Below, in pieces: positions 42,809-50,292 of a DNA stretch of 61,998 bases. Origin of the DNA: Dendronalium phyllosphericum CENA369 (lineage in GTDB: Bacteria; Cyanobacteriota; Cyanobacteriia; Cyanobacteriales; Nostocaceae); assembly GCF_016056275.1 (NCBI RefSeq), contig NZ_JAECZA010000009.1, positions 1-61,998 on the forward strand. Reading direction: 5' to 3'. Both the position numbers and the translations under genes were made by a program. Numbering within the stretch: the first letter of the stretch is position 1; each line of letters begins with the position of its first letter. Below the pieces are notes generated by a model. That model did not search any database, was not told the origin of the DNA, and saw only the letters and a list, made by a program, of their open reading frames with translations.

Positions 42809-43630
42809 TTAATTTTGTAACAATGGGAAGAAGTGTCCTACAGGCCCTTGTCCTTTGCCAATATTTAGGGCGTAACAGAGTGCAGTTGTAACATATTCTT
42901 TGGCTTGTTGTACTGCTGGCCACAAGTCTTCTCCCATCGCCAGATTAGCTGCGATCGCTGCTGATAGTGTACAACCAGTACCGTGGGTATTTGTAGTCTC
43001 TATTTGCTTTGTTGTCAAGATTTCCAGTTTTTCCCCATCAAACCAGACATCTACACCACGTAAGTTTCCTTCCATTCCTCCACCCTTGACTAAAACAGCC
43101 TTTGCTCCCAAATTTTTGTGAATAATTTGAGCAGCTTTCCCCATATCATCGAGGGAATGAATTTGTAACCCACTCAAAATCTGTGCTTCGTAACGATTTG
43201 GAGTAACAATAGTCGCTTTGGGAATCAAGGCATTGCACAGAGTCTTGATAGCCTCATTGTCAATCAATTGCGCCCCAGTGCGGGACACCATCACCGGATC
43301 GACCACTAAATTATTGATTTGTAAAGTTTCTATCTGCTGGGCAACAGCAAAGATAATTTCTTGATTGAGCAGCATTCCTGTTTTTGCGGCTTGCACGCCG
43401 ATATCCTTGACAACTGCTTGAATTTGCGCTACAACTGCCTCGACTGGCATAGCGTCAACCCGCACCACCCCTAAAGTATTTTGTGCTGTAACGCAGGTGA
43501 TAGCGCTAGTACCGTGAACGCAGTTAAAGGCAAAGGTGCGTAAATCAGCTTGAATTCCTGCACCGCCACCACTATCTGAACCAGCAATAGTTAAAGCAAC
43601 AGGCACTCTGGATATTGTTTGCGCGTTCAT
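42809..43630 (-). CDS. thiD: hydroxymethylpyrimidine/phosphomethylpyrimidine kinase
   Basis: 273 residues. VALTIAGSDSGGGAGIQADLRTFA is the classical ThiD start, with VDPVMVSRTGAQL, VLVKGGG and the ribokinase-family signature TNTHGTGCTLSAAIAANLA, whose aspartate/cysteine-region forms the anion hole. The enzyme phosphorylates HMP and HMP-P for thiamine. It follows the lipoprotein gene with only 9 bases between, so both share a transcript. No TPP riboswitch was seen upstream of that unit. Confidence 0.95.
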   Translation of the reverse strand: MNAQTISRVPVALTIAGSDSGGGAGIQADLRTFAFNCVHGTSAITCVTAQNTLGVVRVDAMPVEAVVAQIQAVVKDIGVQAAKTGMLLNQEIIFAVAQQIETLQINNLVVDPVMVSRTGAQLIDNEAIKTLCNALIPKATIVTPNRYEAQILSGLQIHSLDDMGKAAQIIHKNLGAKAVLVKGGGMEGNLRGVDVWFDGEKLEILTTKQIETTNTHGTGCTLSAAIAANLAMGEDLWPAVQQAKEYVTTALCYALNIGKGQGPVGHFFPLLQN

Positions 43631-43639
43631 AAGTGAAGA

Positions 43640-45307
43640 TTACTGGCGAGATGGTAATTCGTTGACTTTTGCTGCCAAAGGATTTGGTTGTGGGTTTTGC
43701 GGTCGTGCTTGCGGTACAACCGTTAAGTAAGGTTGAAGTTTGGCTTCATCGACCCAACCAGAGTAATATTTTACACTAGTTGATTTTGGGGAAAGCTCAA
43801 GTAACTCTAGGTCGCCACGCATGGCATTCCAATTGATTGGAACTTCTGGTGAGAGTTGACCAGAACCAATACCTCGCGGGCCACCACCGACTAAATTGAG
43901 AGAAACTTCATCTAATCCTCGCACAAAGCGAGCCTCCTGCGGAGGAGCTGCGCTAACGCCATTCCAATGCCATTGAAAACCAGGCCAATCAACCGCTGGT
44001 TTTCCTGGCGATAAAGAGTTATTAAACTCATAAATACTTGCGCCCTCATCCAGCTTCACGCTGAAGCCTTGAGGATATGTCACCTCATAGCGCCCTTTCA
44101 GAGTTTGATATTCAACAGGACTCCACCATAAAACTTCCACAGTTTCCCCACTGTTGTTACGAGATAAAGAGACAGCAGGAGTTTTATTAGTCAATGCACT
44201 GTAAAGTGGCACTTCTTCAGATGGCAGTTTAGCCATTGCTGTAAATCGCCAACAAGACCAATCAGAATTATCAGCAGCTTGCCAATTAATTTGACAAACA
44301 CCATTAGCAGTACTGACCCACAGCTTATCGTTTTCCAACTTGAGTTTGTCAGGAATTGCCCCTACCAACTGGCTATTGTCAACAGTGTAAGCAGTCAAAG
44401 AACCAGAATTAGGATTTTGCGAATTGGGACGGTAAGCAACTAATCCTTTAGCAGGAATATAAAGATTTCCTTCCCCACTAATATTAGTACCCATCCAAAA
44501 AGTAGGATTTTTCGGATCTCCAGAGATAGCTAGATCGGTAATTTGTGTTGACGAAAGTACTTCTGGTTGAATGAGACTAAATTTTTCAGTTTTCGGGTCA
44601 TAACTGACGATAGTAGCAATTCCATTGTTACCTTCACCTTGTTCAAAAGCCACTGACCACCAAATGCGATTGTCATAAATCACAGCAGATGTAACGCGAG
44701 GAAAACCTAATTGACCTCCCGTACCATATCCTGCTTTTACCGCTGCATTTTGCAAATCTTTGAGAGTGTACAGCGTTTTTGTTTGAGGTTTTTTACTGTT
44801 AGGAGGAACTACTTCAAAAACAACTCGATCCTTTGTGGGTTCTGGTTCATTGGGTCTTGATATATTATTGTTTTCACCCACAGAAAACTTTGGCTCTCTC
44901 AATACTCGATATTGATAGGTTTTACCCGAAAAATCGATATTTTTTAATTTTGGATTTACCGTCTCTTCTGCGAATGCTGCATAGTTACTTTCTGGCTGCA
45001 AATCCTTGGGTAAAGTCCCTGGTCGCACCGTCCAAGAATTATTACTTCGACAGAAAACAAAATCTTGCTTTAAAGTTTGAAACTTAACTGTATCTGCATC
45101 TGTGATAATATTGCGAATATGAAAATCAAAGCGATCGTAAAAGCTTTCATTCTTCTTCGGTAAGGGTAAATAGACAACTGTAGCCTTGGGACAGTTTTCT
45201 ACTTGAGGTTTAACACTATTATTTGCTTGAGAAGAAGTATCCCAGCTACCAATACAAGCATTAAGCAGTAAAGCAATCCCAAAAATAGGAATAATTCTTT
45301 TCATCAC
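43640..45307 (-). CDS. hypothetical lipoprotein, propeller-like
   Basis: 555 residues. The signal peptide MMKRIIPIFGIALLLNAC ends in a good lipobox (LNAC), so the protein is likely lipid-anchored. The body has repeated strand patterns with NRIWWSVAFEQG, PTFWMGTNISGEG, DKLWVSTANGVCQINW, which look like blades of a beta-propeller, though no known propeller family was recognised. The C-terminus is proline-rich. It is cotranscribed with thiD downstream (9 bases). No catalytic motif seen. Confidence 0.65.
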   Translation of the reverse strand: MMKRIIPIFGIALLLNACIGSWDTSSQANNSVKPQVENCPKATVVYLPLPKKNESFYDRFDFHIRNIITDADTVKFQTLKQDFVFCRSNNSWTVRPGTLPKDLQPESNYAAFAEETVNPKLKNIDFSGKTYQYRVLREPKFSVGENNNISRPNEPEPTKDRVVFEVVPPNSKKPQTKTLYTLKDLQNAAVKAGYGTGGQLGFPRVTSAVIYDNRIWWSVAFEQGEGNNGIATIVSYDPKTEKFSLIQPEVLSSTQITDLAISGDPKNPTFWMGTNISGEGNLYIPAKGLVAYRPNSQNPNSGSLTAYTVDNSQLVGAIPDKLKLENDKLWVSTANGVCQINWQAADNSDWSCWRFTAMAKLPSEEVPLYSALTNKTPAVSLSRNNSGETVEVLWWSPVEYQTLKGRYEVTYPQGFSVKLDEGASIYEFNNSLSPGKPAVDWPGFQWHWNGVSAAPPQEARFVRGLDEVSLNLVGGGPRGIGSGQLSPEVPINWNAMRGDLELLELSPKSTSVKYYSGWVDEAKLQPYLTVVPQARPQNPQPNPLAAKVNELPSRQ

Positions 45308-45591
45308 AACCTATACTCTTAAAACAGAGATTTGCCACTTTTAATTGATTAAATTGACTACAAAATATCTAAAGATAATTCCTAATTTTCTAGAGATAAT
45401 TTTATAAAAATCTTTCTATTCTTTGCGCCTTTGCGGTTTGTTAAAAAAGTAAGTATTACAACACGAATAAATTTGCTATAATAGCAAAGCTTTCAATAAT
45501 AAATAGTAAAAATTGTCTATAGTAGGGCTAGTAAATACTATACTTTCACCCTACCCACCATTAATCTTTAATAATAACTAATGACTAACAA

Positions 45592-46026
45592 CTACTGACT
45601 TTGTTCCGACTGCAAACTTTGCAATGCGCCTTGCAAATACTTTCCCCATTCTGCTGCCAAAGTAATTTCTGTAAACGGAACGTGTACCGAGTTAGCAGGG
45701 TCAGAAAAAATAAATTCCAATTCAATCGTTCTACCTTTTTCTGGAGGCACTTCCGTTTCTACTGCTTTGCCATCCACCACAAGTTGGATTTTCTCAACAT
45801 CAACTAAAGAAAACGTTTCTAATTTAATCGGGCCTTTTGGTGTAGGTTTCCCCCAAGTTATATTGTTGCCTTTTTGCCCCAATACCGCATAAATATCATA
45901 CTTAGCCCTTTCAAATTGCTCTGCCCAAGCTCGATAAGCTTCAACTTTTTGATACTCCTTCGAGCCTTGCCAAGCTAACCAGAAAAACATTGCTAACAAA
46001 GGCAACCACAAAAGACCGCGTTCCAT
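45592..46026 (-). CDS. hypothetical membrane-anchored protein
   Basis: 144 residues with a signal anchor at residues 5-20 (LLWLPLLAMFFWLAW) and a small soluble domain after it, in which VEKIQLVVDGKAVETEVPPEKGRTIELEFIF suggests a beta sandwich. No family recognised. It is divergent from the subtilase gene, sharing a 120-bp promoter region, and may be coregulated with it. Confidence 0.6.
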   Translation of the reverse strand: MERGLLWLPLLAMFFWLAWQGSKEYQKVEAYRAWAEQFERAKYDIYAVLGQKGNNITWGKPTPKGPIKLETFSLVDVEKIQLVVDGKAVETEVPPEKGRTIELEFIFSDPANSVHVPFTEITLAAEWGKYLQGALQSLQSEQSQ

Positions 46027-46146
46027 CGTTTAAACTATCCTAAATCTGAGTAACAATTGTGTAACTAAAGTACAAAATACATCCACATAGAGACAGATAT
46101 AAGTTATGGTAGTGAGCAAACTGGCAAAAAGCGGTAACGAGTTAAT

Positions 46147-47997
46147 ATGAGAAGACTTATATTATTGTGCTTGTTTGTCATTGGGTTAGTAACTGCTGTA
46201 TTTGGCTTCCTGAACTTTCAAGGATTAGCAGCCAAAGGTGATTTCGAGACAATTTTGCTTGATTTTCGGGAAGATATTCCTACAGAGATAGTGAAGCAAG
46301 ATTTACAAGCGATCGCACAACAATACAACGTTACACCCCAATTAGATAACAAATTTTCAGCATCAGATAATGTTTATATTATCAAGGGCGATCGCCAGCG
46401 ACTGAAACAACTGCAAAAATCTCCATTTGCTAAAGCCACAGAAATTATCGAGCCAAATTATATCTACAGGCTAATTCCTCAACCGCCTAAAGCAACTGGA
46501 CAGGAAGCGTCTTTGACATCCAATAACTGTGGGGAAACAACCCCCTCGTTAATTGGCCCTAACGACCCGTGTTACAGCAAACAGTGGAACCTGCACAAAA
46601 TCGGCATTGAAGGCGCATGGAGTCAAACCAAAGGTAGCGGCATCACAGTTGCTGTAATTGACACAGGCGTTACGCAAGTGCGCGACTTGCAACAGACAAA
46701 ATTCGTCAAAGGCTACGATTTTGTTAACGACCGCGAACAAGCCACAGACGACCACGGACACGGTACTCATGTCGCCGGCACTGTTGCCCAATCTACTAAT
46801 AACAATTATGGCGTAGCTGGCATTGCTTACGAAGCTAATATCATGCCGCTTAAGGTACTCAGTGCCTATGGTGGCGGTACTGTTGCCGATATTGCCGAAG
46901 CCATTAAATTTGCTGCTGATAAAGGCGCAGATGTTATTAACATGAGCTTGGGTGGTAGCGGTGAGAGCCAGTTAATGAAGCAAGCAGTTGAATATGCCCA
47001 TAGAAAAGGCGTTACAATCATTGCCGCTGCCGGAAATGAAAACGCCAATGGAGCAGGCTATCCAGCGCGTTATCCCCACGTTATCGGCGTTTCAGCACTC
47101 GGCCCTGATGGAGAAAAAGCCCCCTATTCTAACTTTGGTGCTGGCGTTGATATCTCAGCCCCTGGTGGTAGTGAAGCTGGTACGATTCTCCAAGAAACCA
47201 TCGACGAAAACGGCGAAGGTGTTTTTCTAGGACTTCAAGGCACAAGTATGGCTTCTCCCCATGTTGCTGGTGTGGCAGCATTAATCAAAGCCAGTGGCAT
47301 CAAAGAACCAGATGAAATATTAAAAGTTCTCAAGCAGTCAGCCAGAGTTATCCAGGATGACAGTTTGAACTACTATGGTGCTGGACACCTGAATGCCGAA
47401 GCCGCAGTTAAACTTGCTACTAACGGACAAATCACTTTCCAAGATTTCTTCCGCTGGTTACGTGATAACGGCTATCTTAACCCCCGCTTTTGGATTGATG
47501 GCGGTGCAGTGGCACTGTTACCCAAAATTGCAATGGTAGTCGGTTCCTATCTCCTAGCTTGGTTTTTACGAGTTTACTTCCCCTTCACCTGGAGTTGGAC
47601 TTTATCCAGTGGCTTAATTGCTGGCAGTTCCGGGTTATTCTTCCTCAAAGGAATTTATATCTTTGACCTTCCCCAGTGGCCTTTTAGAGTTTTGGGCAGT
47701 TCCATTCCCGAACTCGGCAATACCATACAGGGCACTGATGCGTTTAATCCCCTGTTTGCCAGTGTGGCGATTCCCCTTGTTTTAATAGCATTACTATTAG
47801 GACATCCTAGTTGGAAATGGTTTGCCATTGGCTCTAGCCTAGGTGTTGCAGCGTGCTTAACAGTAAGTGCAATTTACGACCCAACAGTTTGGGGCTTGGG
47901 AAGTGGTAACTTGGCTAGAATCTTCCTCATTGTCAATGCCCTACTTTGTTATGGCCTAGCTCGTTTAGCATTGAAAAACGAAAGTAAACCAGTATAA
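46147..47997 (+). CDS. S8 family subtilisin-like protease with C-terminal membrane domain
   Basis: 616 residues. An N-terminal signal/anchor helix (residues 3-24) and a propeptide-like stretch precede the peptidase: GITVAVIDTGV with Asp172, HGHGTHVAGTV with His205 and GTSMASPHVAG with Ser367 give the full catalytic triad. After about residue 445 there are four or five hydrophobic helices (ALLPKIAMVVGSYLLAWFL, and so on), which is unusual for subtilases and would fix the protease to the membrane, probably with the catalytic domain outside the cytoplasm. Substrate unknown. Confidence 0.9.
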   Translation: MRRLILLCLFVIGLVTAVFGFLNFQGLAAKGDFETILLDFREDIPTEIVKQDLQAIAQQYNVTPQLDNKFSASDNVYIIKGDRQRLKQLQKSPFAKATEIIEPNYIYRLIPQPPKATGQEASLTSNNCGETTPSLIGPNDPCYSKQWNLHKIGIEGAWSQTKGSGITVAVIDTGVTQVRDLQQTKFVKGYDFVNDREQATDDHGHGTHVAGTVAQSTNNNYGVAGIAYEANIMPLKVLSAYGGGTVADIAEAIKFAADKGADVINMSLGGSGESQLMKQAVEYAHRKGVTIIAAAGNENANGAGYPARYPHVIGVSALGPDGEKAPYSNFGAGVDISAPGGSEAGTILQETIDENGEGVFLGLQGTSMASPHVAGVAALIKASGIKEPDEILKVLKQSARVIQDDSLNYYGAGHLNAEAAVKLATNGQITFQDFFRWLRDNGYLNPRFWIDGGAVALLPKIAMVVGSYLLAWFLRVYFPFTWSWTLSSGLIAGSSGLFFLKGIYIFDLPQWPFRVLGSSIPELGNTIQGTDAFNPLFASVAIPLVLIALLLGHPSWKWFAIGSSLGVAACLTVSAIYDPTVWGLGSGNLARIFLIVNALLCYGLARLALKNESKPV

Positions 47998-48106
47998 GAG
48001 AGCTGGGGAAGCTGGGGAGTCTGAGGAAGCCAGGGAAGATAAAACTACTAACTCTAACTCCCCACTCCCCACTTTCTACTCAGCACTCAGCACTCAGCAC
48101 TTAATT

Positions 48107-48334
48107 ATGAGCATTACAGTTACAGGTACTATCGAACATCGTCAACTTGGCATGGGCGCTTGGGCGCTAGTTACAGATGAGGGCGTTACTTACGAAATCC
48201 TCAAAGGCGCAGATAAAAGCTTACTCAAAGCCGGACAAAAAGCAAAAGTTAAAGGACAAGTGCGTGAAGATATCATGACAACTGCCATGATAGGCCCTGT
48301 CCTAGAGGTTAAATCTTTTGAAGTTATTAGTTAG
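48107..48334 (+). CDS. small OB-fold-like hypothetical protein
   Basis: 75 residues: MSITVTGTIEHRQLGMGAWALVTDEGVTYEILKGADKSLLKAGQKAKVKGQV... A single beta-barrel-like domain, reminiscent of small OB folds with the sequence pattern of a metal- or nucleic-acid-binding chaperone, but no family was identified. The 109-bp gap after the subtilase is repeat-rich, so it is probably a separate unit. The ATG follows CAGCACTTAATT with no strong ribosome binding site. Confidence 0.65.
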   Translation: MSITVTGTIEHRQLGMGAWALVTDEGVTYEILKGADKSLLKAGQKAKVKGQVREDIMTTAMIGPVLEVKSFEVIS

Positions 48335-48387
48335 TTGTCAGTTGTCAGTTGTCAGTTGTTATTCTTCGCGTCCCCGCATCTTCGTGC

Positions 48388-48708
48388 CTAAGCACTGGCC
48401 GTTGAATTTAGAACCTGTTGCAGGCGACTTCTAAACTCTCCTTTGGGATGACCTCCTTTTACTTCACCCATAATCTGAAATTCTCCTTCTGGAGAATCAC
48501 AGAGAATATAAGTAGGCCATCCCATCTCTGATTTATCGGGATATTGGGTTAACAAAATCTTACGATACTTGCGATAAGTAGCTGTATCTTGCATTTTCAC
48601 ATCAATAAATTGCAAACCTAGCTCTTCAGCCACCTTTTGGTCATAAAAAGACATTTTGTGGCAGATGCCGCACTCTTCCGAAGAGAACTTAATAATAGCT
48701 AAACTCAT
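48388..48708 (-). CDS. thioredoxin-family protein
   Basis: 106 residues from the ATG at 48708 (MSLAIIKFSSEECGICHKMSFYDQKVAEELGLQFIDVKM). The upstream open frame to 48777 is probably leader. The CGIC motif (residues 13-16) is the redox site, and WPTYILCDSPEGEFQIMGEVKGGHPKGEF gives the cis-proline side and the glycine turn of the fold. The tryptophan normally before the first cysteine is glutamate, so its redox potential may differ from classical thioredoxins. Partner unknown. Confidence 0.8.
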   Translation of the reverse strand: MSLAIIKFSSEECGICHKMSFYDQKVAEELGLQFIDVKMQDTATYRKYRKILLTQYPDKSEMGWPTYILCDSPEGEFQIMGEVKGGHPKGEFRSRLQQVLNSTASA

Positions 48709-48777
48709 CTGGCTCTGTGCCTCTCTGCATATAGGCAGTATATAATAACATAGCTCTTGGCAGCTTACCACAAACAT

Positions 48778-49252
48778 AGCATCTTAAATACCTCAATAGC
48801 CTAGAATCAAGGTATTTTAAGTTTCAATTTGAGGTAGCGTTCTTTGCTCGTCAAGGAATGAAAATTATTTAGTAACAAAGATAGAATGTGAACCAGTATT
48901 TAATGATATGATGGGCAGACTTACGATTTTTACGTAACGGAAATTTTATCGGGTGTCCAAGCAATACCGCCGCTGAGTACTGCGTCCAACGCAAAAAAAG
49001 CAATATCCTTAAATAATTCATTATTTGGCTAACACTGCGAGTTAAAGCACCTAAACTGAGGTCATACCCACCAAAAGTACCCTAAAAACCTTATCTGTGA
49101 AGAGGTTGCTGGCGCGGATTAAAAGCAAAATAAGTCAACAAGCGGTGACACTAAAAGGAATAACACATCATACACTCTAGAATATTGTTCTCAAGTTGCG
49201 CTAGAATATTGCCCTAAGCAAATATCAGCGGTTAGGGCACACAAGAAAAGAT
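48778..49252. other. gap upstream of the NsiR1-like array
   Basis: No gene seen. It includes two copies of CTAGAATATTG (49177 and 49201) and a hairpin GCCCTAA/TTAGGGC at 49211-49238, immediately beyond the last minus-strand small RNA copy. Confidence 0.5.
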
Positions 49253-49259
49253 TTCCCAC

Positions 49260-49325
49260 AAAAATCCCCCAGTGAGTGTTAGCCAACCAGGGGAGTTAAT
49301 TATCAGGGTGCATCTACCAATTAAA
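49260..49325 (-). ncRNA. nsiR1: NsiR1-like RNA, copy 1
   Basis: Minus-strand segment GGTAGATGCACCCTGATAAT... with terminator TCCCCTGG/CTGGGGGA (8 bp) and T5. Promoter box TCCGGA at 49349-49354. Ends estimated by eye. Confidence 0.75.
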
Positions 49326-49392
49326 TGTTCTCAGCCCAAACACAATCTTCCGGATTAATTTGTACAAACTGAAGTTGTTTTTTTCTGAAGAT

Positions 49393-49461
49393 AAAAAAAT
49401 CCCCTAGTGGTGGTAGCCAATTAGGGGGAGTTAATTATCAGGGTGCATCTACTAATTAATC
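49393..49461 (-). ncRNA. nsiR1: NsiR1-like RNA, copy 2
   Basis: Terminator CCCCTA/TAGGGG then T7. Box TCCGGA at 49485-49490, followed 16 bases later on the minus strand by TAGAAC, a probable -10. Confidence 0.75.
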
Positions 49462-49526
49462 TGTTCTAGAATTAAGCAACATGTTCCGGATAAAATTGTC
49501 ACTAATGGAGATGCTACTTTCTCAGC

Positions 49527-49594
49527 AAAAAAAAATCCCCCAGTGGTGGCAGCCAACTAGGAGAGTTAGTTATCAGGGTGCATTTACTGATAAT
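49527..49594 (-). ncRNA. nsiR1: NsiR1-like RNA, copy 3
   Basis: Terminator TCTCCTAG/CTGGGGGA (8 bp with G-T pairs) then T9. Box TCCGGA at 49619-49624, and TAGAAT 16 bases further as -10. Confidence 0.75.
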
Positions 49595-49660
49595 CTATTC
49601 TAGGATTAGACAGTATGTTCCGGATAAAATTGTCACAAATAGAGACGCTGTTTTCTCAGC

Positions 49661-49730
49661 AAAAAAAAATCCCTCGGTGGTGGCAACCGGCTAGGAGAGT
49701 TAATTATCAGGGTATGTTTATCATTAATTG
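49661..49730 (-). ncRNA. nsiR1: NsiR1-like RNA, copy 4
   Basis: Terminator stem weakened (TCTC.../...GAGGGA) with T9. Box degenerate, TCCAGA at 49757-49762. The conserved TGCACC is changed to TACCC-type. Expression may be lower. Confidence 0.65.
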
Positions 49731-49800
49731 ATCTTTTTGAGGCGCAATCAGTAACTTCCAGATAAAATTTTCATCAATGGAGTTACTGTTTGCCTCTCAT

Positions 49801-49868
49801 AAAAAATCCCCCAGCAAGTGTTAGCCAGCCAGGGGAGTTAGTTATCAGGGTGCATCTACCAATTAAAT
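49801..49868 (-). ncRNA. nsiR1: NsiR1-like RNA, copy 5
   Basis: Terminator TCCCCTGGC/GCTGGGGGA (9 bp) then T6. Box TCCGGA at 49891-49896. Nearly identical to copy 1 (ATTTAATTGGTAGATGCACC). Confidence 0.75.
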
Positions 49869-49936
49869 GTTCGCGCCTGCATCAGCGTCTTCCGGATAAA
49901 TATTTCATAATTATGGTTGTCAGTGGTGTCCAGCAT

Positions 49937-49995
49937 AAAAAAACAGTGAGTGTTAGCGAACTAAGAAAATTAGTTCTCAAAGAGCAATTTTCTCA
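49937..49995 (-). ncRNA. degenerate NsiR1-like copy 6
   Basis: Keeps the T7 tract and ACACTCACTG but the terminator stem and the TAGATGCACC motif are lost. Box TCTGGA at 50011-50016. Probably not a working unit. Confidence 0.45.
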
Positions 49996-50052
49996 AGTTA
50001 AGCTCTATTCTCTGGATAAAAATGCTTGTATTGGTAGTTGTTATTCAACATT

Positions 50053-50120
50053 AAAAAAAACCCTAGCAGGCATAAACCAACTAGGGAATTTGAAGATCAA
50101 GGTGCATCTACCAATAAAGT
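50053..50120 (-). ncRNA. nsiR1: NsiR1-like RNA, copy 7
   Basis: Divergent, but terminator CCCTAG/CTAGGG is perfect by compensating changes, followed by T8. Box TCCGGA at 50143-50148; the GGTAGATGCACC motif is kept. Closest intact copy to hetF. Confidence 0.65.
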
Positions 50121-50271
50121 GTTCTGTGCGGATGCCAACCAATCCGGATAAAGTTGTAGAAGCTGAGAAAGCAAGACAACTTAGTTTAGAAACATTCGAT
50201 AGCAGGATGCATCTAAGGTATCAGAAGGAGCAAAAAATCGACTTGAAACTTTCGCGTTTCAAACTAGATTT

Positions 50272-50288
50272 AGGAGGCGAACAGGAGA
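50272..50288 (+). promoter_or_regulatory. hetF ribosome binding site
   Basis: AGGAG occurs at 50272-50276 and again at 50283-50287 (CAGGAGAAACT), five bases before the GTG at 50293. This second site decides in favour of the GTG start. Confidence 0.7.
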
Positions 50289-50292
50289 AACT

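Larger units (their letters stand above)
49253..50218 (-). repeat. tandem array of NsiR1-like small RNA units upstream of hetF
   Basis: About seven units with a period of 120-138 bp, plus a remnant next to hetF. Each unit holds a TCCGGA box (49349, 49485, 49619, TCCAGA 49757, 49891, TCTGGA 50011, 50143) and a conserved 60-70 base segment. On the minus strand the segment ends with a C-rich/G-rich hairpin followed by 5-9 T, an intrinsic terminator, and the TCCGGA box sits 33-40 bases before its start. So the RNAs run minus, opposite to hetF. NsiR1 is known as a heterocyst-specific RNA in a repeat array upstream of hetF, and TCCGGA is its promoter motif. Confidence 0.85.

Noticed and set aside
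45308-46026. TPP riboswitch for the thiD unit
   Set aside because: No thi-box like CTGAGA followed by the expected helices is seen upstream of the 43640-45307 gene.
49260-50120. NsiR1-like RNAs on the plus strand
   Set aside because: On the plus strand the A runs come before the hairpins, so there would be no intrinsic terminators, and copy 1 would lack a TCCGGA box upstream.
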